DNA from: Treponema sp.
Lineage (GTDB): Bacteria > Spirochaetota > Spirochaetia > Treponematales > Treponemataceae
Assembly: GCA_012799545.1 (NCBI GenBank)
Contig: JAAZLA010000006.1
Span: 1 to 12,742 of the forward strand
Reading direction: 5' to 3'
DNA: 12,742 bases
Positions 1-6,791 of this stretch are shown here, one piece after another (positions within the stretch are counted from its first letter, which is position 1; each line of letters opens with the position of its first letter). A model generated the notes under the pieces. The model saw only the letters and a list, made by a program, of their open reading frames with translations, was not told the origin of the DNA and did not search any database. The translations under genes and the position numbers were made by a program.

Positions 1-507
1 GACAAGGTTATTGTTTTACCAACCGATACAATTTATGGTTTTTCGGGAAAAATAAACACAACAAAGGAAAAAATCCAGGCTATAAAGGGGCGAGAAGAAA
101 ATAAACCTTTTATAGTGCTCATAGAAAAACCAGAAGATATATTTCTGTTTAGTGATATTCGCCCACATCAGGATTTGCTTGCCTTATGGCCGGGTGCTCT
201 AACAATTATTCTTCCCTTACGAAATAGCGAAGAAAGCATTGCACTTCGCTGTCCAGGGGATGCGTGGCTACGAAAACTTATTGCGGATCTAAAAAGTCCA
301 CTGTATTCTACAAGTTGTAATAGAAGCGGCTTGCCGCCATTAAGCGATATTGATGAAATTGAAAAAGAATTTTCCAAAGAAGTCGCTTTAATTGTTGAAG
401 ATCCTTCGAGTGGCTCAGGCTTAGCTTCTACGATTGTTTCTATAGAAGAGCATTCTGTAAAACTAATTCGCCAAGGCTCTCTTATGCTTCCTGGTTATCT
501 GTTTTAA
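1..507 (+). CDS. tsaC: L-threonylcarbamoyladenylate synthase (TsaC/YrdC family), 5' end missing
   Basis: This is a partial gene: the frame is open from the first base and 168 codons are visible. TsaC makes threonylcarbamoyl-AMP from threonine, bicarbonate and ATP, the first step of t6A synthesis at position 37 of ANN-decoding tRNAs, in the cytoplasm. The family signature PTDTIYGF lies at visible residues 7-14. The substrate-binding tetrad appears as K29-x-R31 (KGREENKPF) and S105-x-N107 (STSCNRSG). The C-terminus VKLIRQGS followed by a short tail is where the single-domain form normally stops, so no second Sua5 domain is present. Roughly 15-25 N-terminal residues should lie left of the window. 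The last 26 bases overlap the end of the convergent transferase gene. The family call is firm; whether the host calls it tsaC, yrdC or sua5 is only naming. Confidence 0.9.
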   Translation, partial: DKVIVLPTDTIYGFSGKINTTKEKIQAIKGREENKPFIVLIEKPEDIFLFSDIRPHQDLLALWPGALTIILPLRNSEESIALRCPGDAWLRKLIADLKSPLYSTSCNRSGLPPLSDIDEIEKEFSKEVALIVEDPSSGSGLASTIVSIEEHSVKLIRQGSLMLPGYLF

Positions 508-1543
508 GGGCTTGATTTTTGCCTATGTGTATTATAGCAAAAAATAAAACTCCGGTAAGATAATCTGCAAGAAGGATAAATACAGAGATATAGCCGCCAA
601 GCCAGTATGCTGAAGCTAAAAATATGCAAATAATTGCTTGTAATAGGTACAATATAACCATCGTCGAACGAGAAGAAAAGCCGAGTAGCATAAGTTTATG
701 ATGGATATGAAATCTATCGGGACTGTCAATGCGCTTTTTTTCACGGAGCCTTCTCCAAATAGCAGCAATGGTGTCAAAAATGGGTATCATTAAGACCGCA
801 ATAGCATAGGGCAGGGATATGGTTGGCATGGAGCCCTTGCTGCTAAGTAGAGGAAGGACTGCAAGAACAAAACCCAAAAACTGACTACCTCCATCTCCCA
901 TAAAAATTTTTGCCTTGGGTAAGGGCCAGTTAAACAGCAAAAAGCCGAGTATCGCACTTGCAAGTGATAAGCAAATAAAAATAGCTGCTGTATTGTCAGA
1001 CTTAAAAAAAATAAAAGCAAAGGTCAAGGAAGCAAAACTTGCAATACCACCACAGAGCCCATCAATACCGTCTATTAAATTGTATGAATTCGTAACGCCA
1101 ATAATCCAAAAAAAAGTAATGATATATGAAAAAATTGAAAAGTTTAGATAAAAGACAGAGCTTATAGCGATTCCAGTGAATTTAAAGCCACCGATGAGTA
1201 CGAGTATGGCAGCAATGACTTGAATCAGAAGTTTTAACTTTGCAGAAAGTGCTTTCAAATCATCGATTATTCCCATCGCTGAGATACAAAGCCCTGCTCC
1301 GAGTAGATACCAAATATTTTGCTGTATTGTAGAAAAAAGACCACTAAAATAGAGGATTGCGAGTGCAATTGAAAAACCGATTGTTATACCTATGCCGCCG
1401 AGACGGGAAATTTGCCCTGTGTGCACTTTTCTATCATCTATTCTATCAAATAAGTTTCGTTTTTTTGATATTTTTATGATTATAGGCATGGAAATAGTAG
1501 ATATAGCAAAGGCTATAATTAAAGCAAGTATATAAAGCGTCAT
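482..1543 (-). CDS. wecA: WecA/TagO-type undecaprenyl-phosphate sugar-1-phosphate transferase
   Basis: A polytopic membrane protein of 353 residues in the MraY/WecA (GPT) superfamily. These enzymes move a HexNAc-1-phosphate from a UDP-sugar onto undecaprenyl phosphate, starting lipid-linked glycan assembly at the inner membrane. The motifs appear in family order: GIIDD with catalytic Asp pair D94-D95, NLIDGIDGL at 155-163, FMGDGGS at 214-220 and HIHH at 279-282. The HIHH loop points to the GlcNAc-1-P (WecA/TagO) branch rather than MraY, which acts on UDP-MurNAc-pentapeptide. The length is normal for the family. An AGAGGGA ribosome site at 1548-1554 supports the start, and a separate promoter lies just upstream. 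The glycan it primes (O-antigen-like, teichoic or capsular) cannot be read from this window because no other glycan gene is adjacent. Confidence 0.88.
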   Translation of the reverse strand: MTLYILALIIAFAISTISMPIIIKISKKRNLFDRIDDRKVHTGQISRLGGIGITIGFSIALAILYFSGLFSTIQQNIWYLLGAGLCISAMGIIDDLKALSAKLKLLIQVIAAILVLIGGFKFTGIAISSVFYLNFSIFSYIITFFWIIGVTNSYNLIDGIDGLCGGIASFASLTFAFIFFKSDNTAAIFICLSLASAILGFLLFNWPLPKAKIFMGDGGSQFLGFVLAVLPLLSSKGSMPTISLPYAIAVLMIPIFDTIAAIWRRLREKKRIDSPDRFHIHHKLMLLGFSSRSTMVILYLLQAIICIFLASAYWLGGYISVFILLADYLTGVLFFAIIHIGKNQALKTDNQEA

Positions 1544-1572
1544 ACCGTCCCTCTTATTTTTTTATCAAATTG

Positions 1573-1601
1573 ATTATAGGACAAAATTATTAAATTGTCT
1601 A
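1573..1601 (-). promoter_or_regulatory. Sigma70-type promoter for the WecA-like gene
   Basis: On the minus strand, TAGACA (1596-1601, 5 of 6 consensus) is followed after exactly 17 bp by TATAAT (1573-1578, perfect). The -35 box includes the TAG stop codon of the upstream CPBP gene. Predicted transcription would start near 1566, leaving about 22 bases of leader that contain the AGAGGGA ribosome site. The transferase can therefore be expressed apart from the protease gene before it. Confidence 0.7.
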
Positions 1602-2234
1602 TGTTTTTAAGAGATAGAAAAAAGCAAAATAATTATAAAGGCTATGCACAAGAATGGGAAAAAAAAGAGAGCTAGTATAGTCTTTTAAAACAAAAAGTAT
1701 GAGGGAACTTAAAAAGGCAAAAATAATCGAATAGAAACCTGCGTAGGAATGTGCAAGGGCAAAAAGGAGAGAAGAAAAACCTATTGCAAGAAGTTTTATA
1801 AAACGACTTTGTTTTTTTGCTTTTACTGTAAAAAGATAAAAAACTTTGTCAGGAATATAGGCTCGAAATAAAACTTCTTCAAAGCTTACCAAAATAGGGA
1901 TAAAAAAAAGATTTTGCACAAAAAGGCTTGGTTTTATATAGCTTTTTTCTTGAACTGGTAGGGATACAGAAAAAATAAACGAAAGCCATAGGAGTAAAAT
2001 AAGGCTCGTAAAAGACGCAAGAAAGGGCTTTTTTTGTGTTTTTTTTTCTGTTTTATTTTTTTTATTGAGTATTAAAAGTAGGAAAATCGAGAAAAGAAGG
2101 TAGATAACAAAAGAGAAAAACTCCTTGGTATTTGTAAAAGTCGTCATTTCTTTTGAAAAAATACTTGGTAAAACAAATAAAATGAGAATAATAAAGAATT
2201 CACTTATTTGATAAAAAAAATGCTGAATTTTCAT
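1599..2234 (-). CDS. CPBP family intramembrane metalloprotease (CAAX/Abi type)
   Basis: A 211-residue multi-helix membrane protein, the expected length for small CPBP proteins. The glutamate-type motifs of the family are all present: EE-x-x-x-R at 119-124 (FEEVLFR), F-x-x-x-H ending at H162 (FALAH) and H-x-x-x-N at H197-N201. These form the intramembrane active site of Rce1-like proteases. Bacterial members process prenylated or peptide substrates or act in bacteriocin immunity; no substrate peptide or bacteriocin gene is visible here. A very Lys-rich loop at about 58-69 is encoded over a run of nine T on the plus strand (2039-2047). No ribosome site precedes the ATG. Instead a TATAAT box lies 12 bases upstream, so the mRNA may have almost no leader. 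Codon composition looks like that of the neighbours. Confidence 0.85.
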   Translation of the reverse strand: MKIQHFFYQISEFFIILILFVLPSIFSKEMTTFTNTKEFFSFVIYLLFSIFLLLILNKKNKTEKKTQKKPFLASFTSLILLLWLSFIFSVSLPVQEKSYIKPSLFVQNLFFIPILVSFEEVLFRAYIPDKVFYLFTVKAKKQSRFIKLLAIGFSSLLFALAHSYAGFYSIIFAFLSSLILFVLKDYTSSLFFPILVHSLYNYFAFFYLLKT

Positions 2235-2246
2235 AGCTTATGTGTT

Positions 2247-2275
2247 ATTATACTACTCTAGGAGAATAATGTGTA
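2247..2275 (-). promoter_or_regulatory. Promoter of the CPBP gene, inside a compact divergent region
   Basis: On the minus strand, TACACA (2270-2275, 4 of 6) is followed after 17 bp by TATAAT (2247-2252, perfect). The -35 box covers the GTG start of the oppositely oriented PilZ gene. Only 12 bases separate the -10 box from the CPBP ATG, so the leader would be about 4-8 bases and lacks a Shine-Dalgarno sequence. On the plus strand an overlapping TATACT (2249-2254) could serve the PilZ gene, but I see no good -35 box for it. If both are real, the two promoters would compete for the same bases. Confidence 0.5.
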
Positions 2276-3419
2276 TAATCTTATTATTATTATCATTTTT
2301 ATTGTAATAATTCTTCTGATCGCAACAATCTTAAGACATTTTAAAGATATGATTCGTTTTTTCTCTATGGGTTTTGATTCTTCCTTTAAATTTCGTCAAA
2401 TACATATGTTATGGACACTTGCGAAAAATGCAAACTTAGAAGATCCCACATCGCTTTATTTTTCTATACCGGTTCTTGATAGAACGATTAGTCAACTTTT
2501 AATGATAGCTCGAGCGCGGGGACAGGATAAAACAGACTCTTTCAATGCCTTTTTGACTAAGCTCTATGAGTTTCGAACTGAAGTGGAATTAAGTTTGGGA
2601 AAAAAAGGTTTAGAAAGTACAAAAGAGCTCGATGTAGGACAGGTGTTACGAATTATTTTAACAGGTAAAGGTGTTTTTACTTCAAAAATCCTTGCAAATG
2701 GGAGAAATCTCATTATCGAAGTGCCGAAAAAAGACAATACTATTTTAATTACTGGTTTAGATTGGATTGGGAAAGATATATCAGTATATCTATGGAGAAA
2801 AAATGATGCTGCCTATGTATTTGACACTGCAGTTTTGGATAGCTCTTTGTATAATGGGCAAAATGTTTTATACCTGGCGCATACAACGGCGCTTATGCGC
2901 ACACAAAATAGAAAATCCATTCGTGTGCCTTGTAAGATTCCCGCGCAGATCTTTATTGTTAACCTCGCTGTAAGTGATCCTTTTGCGATGGAGCAGAGTC
3001 AAGGCTTAAAATGTATGCTTGAAGATATTTCAGAAACCGGAGCGCTTATTCGTATTGGTGGAGAGGGTTTAAAGGATATGGAAATTAAATTACAATTCCA
3101 ATTAAATGATTCACTCGTTATTATGGCTGGACTCGTGAGAAATGTAAAATATGATGCGAAACTAAATCAATCCTTGTTGCACTTTGAAGCAACCTTAATA
3201 CATTCTTCTATGAGAAACACTATTTTAAGCTACGTATATAATGTGTTACCTCAAAAAGAAAAAGATGTTTTAGATGTAATGAATCTCATCGAAGAAGATG
3301 AAAACCAAGTTAGTGAAGAGGCGGAAGGGCTGGATAAAGAGATTGACTTTGGTGATACTGAACTTGGAGAAACTATGGATATGCCTACAGAATCATTCTT
3401 TCAAGGAGAAATGGAATGA
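2271..3419 (+). CDS. Membrane-anchored PilZ domain protein, YcgR-like c-di-GMP effector
   Basis: A 382-residue protein with a single N-terminal membrane helix (about residues 4-22, followed by a basic RHFKDMIR stretch that suggests the rest faces the cytoplasm). A middle region (about 120-205) looks like the YcgR N-domain that precedes PilZ, and the C-terminal PilZ domain starts at about 212. The c-di-GMP binding signature is intact: R214-K-S-I-R218 and D252-x-S-x-x-G257. The last ~50 residues form an acidic tail. PilZ proteins couple c-di-GMP levels to motility, adhesion or secretion; the target is not shown here. Translation starts at GTG 2271, set by AGGAG at 2260-2264. It heads a plus-strand operon and its stop overlaps the next start by four bases (ATGA), so the pair is probably translationally coupled. 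The YcgR N-domain is inferred from order and context. Confidence 0.85.
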   Translation: MYNLIIIIIFIVIILLIATILRHFKDMIRFFSMGFDSSFKFRQIHMLWTLAKNANLEDPTSLYFSIPVLDRTISQLLMIARARGQDKTDSFNAFLTKLYEFRTEVELSLGKKGLESTKELDVGQVLRIILTGKGVFTSKILANGRNLIIEVPKKDNTILITGLDWIGKDISVYLWRKNDAAYVFDTAVLDSSLYNGQNVLYLAHTTALMRTQNRKSIRVPCKIPAQIFIVNLAVSDPFAMEQSQGLKCMLEDISETGALIRIGGEGLKDMEIKLQFQLNDSLVIMAGLVRNVKYDAKLNQSLLHFEATLIHSSMRNTILSYVYNVLPQKEKDVLDVMNLIEEDENQVSEEAEGLDKEIDFGDTELGETMDMPTESFFQGEME

Positions 3420-4591
3420 AAAAACTATATTTTACTATACTTTTCTTTTTATCAACTGTTTTTTTATTTGCAGATTTTTCACAGGAGCAAAAAGCCTTTG
3501 TGAGCAGCAGTATACAAGATAAGGTTTCTATTCTAAAAAAGCAAATAGCAATGGCAGAAAAAGATTTACCCTTACTCGATATGGCTTTGGACTTTTGCTT
3601 GACAAATGCTGCTATTTTATCCGATTCTACGCATCTCCATGACTTACTTTTTGTCAGTTTATATGCTCTTCCTCAAGATAGTCTTGAAGCCTACGACGCG
3701 GCACTTAAAAAATTGTTTTTTCTCTACAACAAGGAAGAAATCCGCGTTGAAATCTTAAACCTTTTAACAAAAATTGCTATAAATGAGGCTTTTTTTACAG
3801 AAAATCTCTATAGTTTTCTCTTTGAAGAAATAGAAAAAGACTATAGCAGGCGATCAAATAAATCGATATTTGCCAGTTTGCAGTATCTTTCTTCGATTCA
3901 AGACCTTGCTTTTTTTAATAAAATTTATCCCTTATTGAGCAAAAATATCGATTTTGAATTGAAAAAGAATATTGAAGAGGTTTTAGCTCTTTCTATAGAA
4001 AACTATAAAAATGATTTGCTAGAGAGGATTTCAACAACGACAGCGCAAGAAAAAAAGCTTATTTTGAGCATTTTAGACCGAAATCCCCATTTAAATTTAT
4101 TTTTTAAAGCGGAAGTTACAGAAAACCTCTTAAGAGCGACAATAATAAGTATAGGTGATAATACGGGTGCTGAACGCGAGAGCCTTTTAAAAGAATTCTA
4201 TGAGGTTCAAATGGAGTCGGTGCGTATTATCAAAGAAGCGAAATGGACACGAGCTGCGAGCCTTGTTGCAGGCTATTTTCCGATTGCGGTTGAACAGTAT
4301 AATGCTTTTTTTATAAGCAAGGATGAGCTTTTGGAAGTTATGGACTCTTTAACCTTGCTTGCAACAAGTGAAACAGGGAAGGCTTTGTCAGATTATCTGG
4401 CAGTTTTAAACAAAAAAACTGAAAAGACCGGATTGTTTGATGAAGAAATCATGCTCCATTTAATATCAGCGCTTGCACAACTGGGAGAAAAAACCGCTTT
4501 TGACAACTTACTCTATGTTATCTTACATGAAGGCTATCCGGACTCAATTATCAGTGCATCTAAGGAGGCTTTGGCAAAGCTTAATTGGTAG
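3416..4591 (+). CDS. Secreted alpha-helical repeat protein, HEAT-like, function unknown
   Basis: A 391-residue protein that I do not recognise as a named family. It begins with a clear signal peptide (MKK, hydrophobic core, FLFA then D20; likely cleavage after A19), so it should be exported to the periplasm or envelope. The mature part is almost wholly amphipathic helices of 30-40 residue periodicity, for example around 45-75, 85-115, 120-145, 255-285 and the last 45 residues, which resembles HEAT or ARM-like solenoids. No catalytic motif or lipobox is visible. A strong AAGGAG at 3403-3408, seven bases before the ATG, and the ATGA overlap with the PilZ gene fix the start. The comEC frame begins inside its 3' end. 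A scaffold or partner role for an envelope machine is an inference from fold and context only. Confidence 0.75.
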   Translation: MKKLYFTILFFLSTVFLFADFSQEQKAFVSSSIQDKVSILKKQIAMAEKDLPLLDMALDFCLTNAAILSDSTHLHDLLFVSLYALPQDSLEAYDAALKKLFFLYNKEEIRVEILNLLTKIAINEAFFTENLYSFLFEEIEKDYSRRSNKSIFASLQYLSSIQDLAFFNKIYPLLSKNIDFELKKNIEEVLALSIENYKNDLLERISTTTAQEKKLILSILDRNPHLNLFFKAEVTENLLRATIISIGDNTGAERESLLKEFYEVQMESVRIIKEAKWTRAASLVAGYFPIAVEQYNAFFISKDELLEVMDSLTLLATSETGKALSDYLAVLNKKTEKTGLFDEEIMLHLISALAQLGEKTAFDNLLYVILHEGYPDSIISASKEALAKLNW

Positions 4592-5852
4592 TGCTAAAAA
4601 TACAAGTCTTATAGAAAAACTTGCCCTTGTAGTTATTCTTGTGTATTATCTTTTTTATGCCTCTATTCCAGTGCGAAAACCCTTTTATACTGTTTTCCCT
4701 ATCGACACAATCGACAGGCTTTCTCTGTGCCTTTTGGAAAGTCCGCAAAAAGTAAATGAGCAGTATTTTTTACTTCGTGCTCAAGTTTTGGAAGTTGGCA
4801 TGCAAAGACAAGACCTCTCTTTTTCACATGGGGGAAAGGGGAGGCTAGAAGCGCTTGTTCCCGCTGCTTTGGTTGAATCTTTGTATCCTGGAAGACTTTT
4901 TTCTTCAAGTGGCTCAAAGGCGGTTTTTGAATCGGGCTCCATCCTCGATTGTTCTGGTTCCTTTATGAAAAAAAACATGAATACTAAAAAAACTGCGGTA
5001 CCAACATTTTTTATAAAAAAGGCTGAACAAAGAGGCTGGAAATCAGGGCTTTCACAGTTTCGGGCGCAATTGCGATTAGCTTTTAAGCGGCTTTTGTATA
5101 CCTGGGGTGAAGGCGGTAGTTTAGTCTTGGCACTTTTATCTGGGGAACGCTTGTACTTAGAACCGCGATTGGCAGATGCCTTTCGAAATGCTGGCTTATC
5201 TCATATCTTAGCGCTTTCAGGCATGCATCTTTCTTTTTTTGCGGGACTTACTGCTGGTTTTGCCAGTAGGATTTTTGGAAAAAAACGCGCTCCTTTTTTT
5301 TCCTTCTTGGCAATAAGCTTTTTTGTCTGGTTTGCAGGATTTTCGCCATCTTTGATGCGTGCCTATATTTGTGCTATTATCGGGCTCCTTTCTTCTTTTG
5401 CCTCCCTCGATATAAACCTTACATCGGTTTTATCGCTTTCGTTTATACTACAAATTCTCATAGCACCAGATGATGGCATGAGCCTCTCTTTTTTGCTTTC
5501 TTATTCTGCGCTTTTGGGAATAGCCCTGTTCTCCCGTTTTTTCTTTTCAAAGTGTATTCGCTTTTTCCCAGAACCGATTGCTCTTTCGCTTTCTGCCTCT
5601 CTTGCCGCACAAATTTTTACCATACCCTTGACCCTTGCATTTTTTGGTACTATTACACCGATAGGCATTATCGCAACTGTTTTTATAAGTCCGCTTATTT
5701 CTCTATTTATGAGTCTTTCCATAACAGCAATTATTTTGGCACTTTGCCTACCTCAAACGCTTTTTTTTAGTGGCGTTCTTATTCAGGGGCTTTATTCTTT
5801 TATTGCTTTTCTGGTAGTATTATTTGCAAAGGTGCCTGCAATACAATTTTAG
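4527..5852 (+). CDS. comEC: ComEC/Rec2 family membrane protein lacking the metallo-beta-lactamase domain
   Basis: ComEC forms the inner-membrane channel for single-stranded DNA in transformation. The competence core is recognisable from about residue 205 of this model: SGERLYLEP, then FRNAGLSHILALSGMH (ALSGMH at 229-234), then many membrane helices to the C-terminus. A short N-terminal membrane helix and a beta-rich region (about 65-145) correspond to the DUF4131/OB-like part. Full-length ComEC is usually 700-800 residues and ends in a metallo-beta-lactamase domain; this protein ends after the last helices at about 441 residues. The start is uncertain. The frame is open upstream, with TTG 4473, ATG 4515, ATG 4527 and GTG 4554, all inside the preceding gene and none with a clear ribosome site; GTG 4641 would cut the first helix. 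I chose ATG 4527 as a compromise. Whether the cell is competent is not shown. Confidence 0.82.
   Translation: MKAIRTQLSVHLRRLWQSLIGSAKNTSLIEKLALVVILVYYLFYASIPVRKPFYTVFPIDTIDRLSLCLLESPQKVNEQYFLLRAQVLEVGMQRQDLSFSHGGKGRLEALVPAALVESLYPGRLFSSSGSKAVFESGSILDCSGSFMKKNMNTKKTAVPTFFIKKAEQRGWKSGLSQFRAQLRLAFKRLLYTWGEGGSLVLALLSGERLYLEPRLADAFRNAGLSHILALSGMHLSFFAGLTAGFASRIFGKKRAPFFSFLAISFFVWFAGFSPSLMRAYICAIIGLLSSFASLDINLTSVLSLSFILQILIAPDDGMSLSFLLSYSALLGIALFSRFFFSKCIRFFPEPIALSLSASLAAQIFTIPLTLAFFGTITPIGIIATVFISPLISLFMSLSITAIILALCLPQTLFFSGVLIQGLYSFIAFLVVLFAKVPAIQF
4562..4568 (+). promoter_or_regulatory. Strong Shine-Dalgarno-like AAGGAGG without a matching start
   Basis: A perfect seven-base anti-16S match sits in the last codons (K-E-A) of the secreted repeat protein. 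No ATG, GTG or TTG in the comEC frame follows within 5-13 bases; the first near-start is ATT at 4584, 15 bases away. GTG 4591 is in another frame that soon stops. The site may raise local re-initiation for comEC or may be coincidental coding sequence. Confidence 0.35.
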
Positions 5853-5899
5853 TTTTTTATTCTTGTGCAAAATAGACTTATTCAAAAAAAGGAAGGTGT

Positions 5900-6790
5900 A
5901 TGACTTTTTTACCCGATTTTAATTCTCCCACAGCTATAAAATTGTTTTTGGAGAGCCATGAAATGGCAATGCAAAAAAAGTTTGGGCAAAACTTTCTCAT
6001 ACAAGAAAGTTCTCGAAAAAAAATCCTTGCTGCCTTTGGAAATGTGGAAGGGAAAAAAATATGGGAAGTTGGCCCTGGTTTAGGCGCAATGACGCAGCAT
6101 CTTTTGGAAGAAAAAGCGCAGGTTATAGCCTTTGAAATAGATAAGGGATTTTCCAGTGTTTTACGTAAGGCATTTTCACCCGAAAGAATACTTGCACCTG
6201 CATCTTTTCGGCTCGTCGAAGGAGATTTTCTAAAAACATGGGAAAACGAATGGGAAACGCAGGGAGCCCCAGATTATTTTTTTGGAAACCTACCATACAA
6301 TATTTCTTCACAAATACTCGCAAACACTATTTCCAAAGGTTTGCGTTTTGAAAAAGCGATTATCACTGTGCAAAAAGAGTTGGCAGAAAGAATCGATGCA
6401 AAACCGGGACAAAAAGACTATTCTTCTTTTTCTGTTTTAATACAATGGGCCTACAATGTAAAAAAAATTATAGACCTTGGTCCTTCTCATTTTTGGCCTC
6501 GTCCAAACGTTGATTCACGCAGCCTTTTGCTTGAAAAAAAAGAAGATTTCCCCCAATGCCTCGATGCCGGGCATTTTATGGAATTGCAAAGAGCTTTATT
6601 TCTTTCACGTCGAAAAACAATAAAAAATAATCTCATACAGTTTTATAAAAATGATGACATTGCAGAAACTGTTTTGGAGACTGCGAACATCAAAGCAAAT
6701 GAACGGGCTGAAAACCTAAGTCTTGAAAATATTCTTCATTTGAGTGATTGCAGTTATCAGTTTTTACAAGAAAAAAAAGGTGGAAAATAA
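5900..6790 (+). CDS. rsmA: 16S rRNA (adenine1518-N6/adenine1519-N6)-dimethyltransferase RsmA (KsgA)
   Basis: RsmA dimethylates two adjacent adenines in helix 45 at the 3' end of 16S rRNA, a late checkpoint of 30S assembly; its loss gives kasugamycin resistance in other bacteria. The 296-residue product carries the family motifs in order: KKFGQNFL at 26-33, SAM-binding EVGPGLG at 56-62, acidic E79 (FEID), EGD ending at 109, catalytic GNLPYN at 129-134 and the C-terminal block LFLSRRKTIKNNL. The ~25 residues before KKFGQNFL are somewhat longer than in Escherichia coli. AAGGA at 5889-5893, six bases before the ATG, fixes the start. It follows comEC by 47 bases with no visible terminator, and yggS begins one base after its stop, so rsmA is part of the plus-strand operon. 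Confidence 0.96.
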   Translation: MTFLPDFNSPTAIKLFLESHEMAMQKKFGQNFLIQESSRKKILAAFGNVEGKKIWEVGPGLGAMTQHLLEEKAQVIAFEIDKGFSSVLRKAFSPERILAPASFRLVEGDFLKTWENEWETQGAPDYFFGNLPYNISSQILANTISKGLRFEKAIITVQKELAERIDAKPGQKDYSSFSVLIQWAYNVKKIIDLGPSHFWPRPNVDSRSLLLEKKEDFPQCLDAGHFMELQRALFLSRRKTIKNNLIQFYKNDDIAETVLETANIKANERAENLSLENILHLSDCSYQFLQEKKGGK

Positions 6791-6791
6791 A

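Noticed and set aside
2039..2047. Run of nine T inside the CPBP gene as a phase-variation tract
   Set aside because: Runs of 8-9 A or T occur throughout the window (for example 9399-9407 and 5761-5768), in housekeeping genes too, so this reflects AT-rich composition unless read-level length variation is shown.
4562..4591. Programmed +1 frameshift fusing the secreted repeat protein to ComEC
   Set aside because: An AAGGAGG and a +1 offset exist, but no slippery codon-stop pair like CTTTGA follows at the right distance, and the exported N-terminus would give an awkward topology.
5853..5899. Promoter between comEC and rsmA
   Set aside because: TAGACT at 5873-5878 resembles a -10 box, but no acceptable -35 box lies 16-18 bases upstream; the gap is better explained as an in-operon spacer.
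6744..6791. Upstream extension of yggS into rsmA
   Set aside because: The extension reads a Lys-rich shadow of the rsmA tail; ATG 6792 has an ideal ribosome site and a one-base gap from the rsmA stop.
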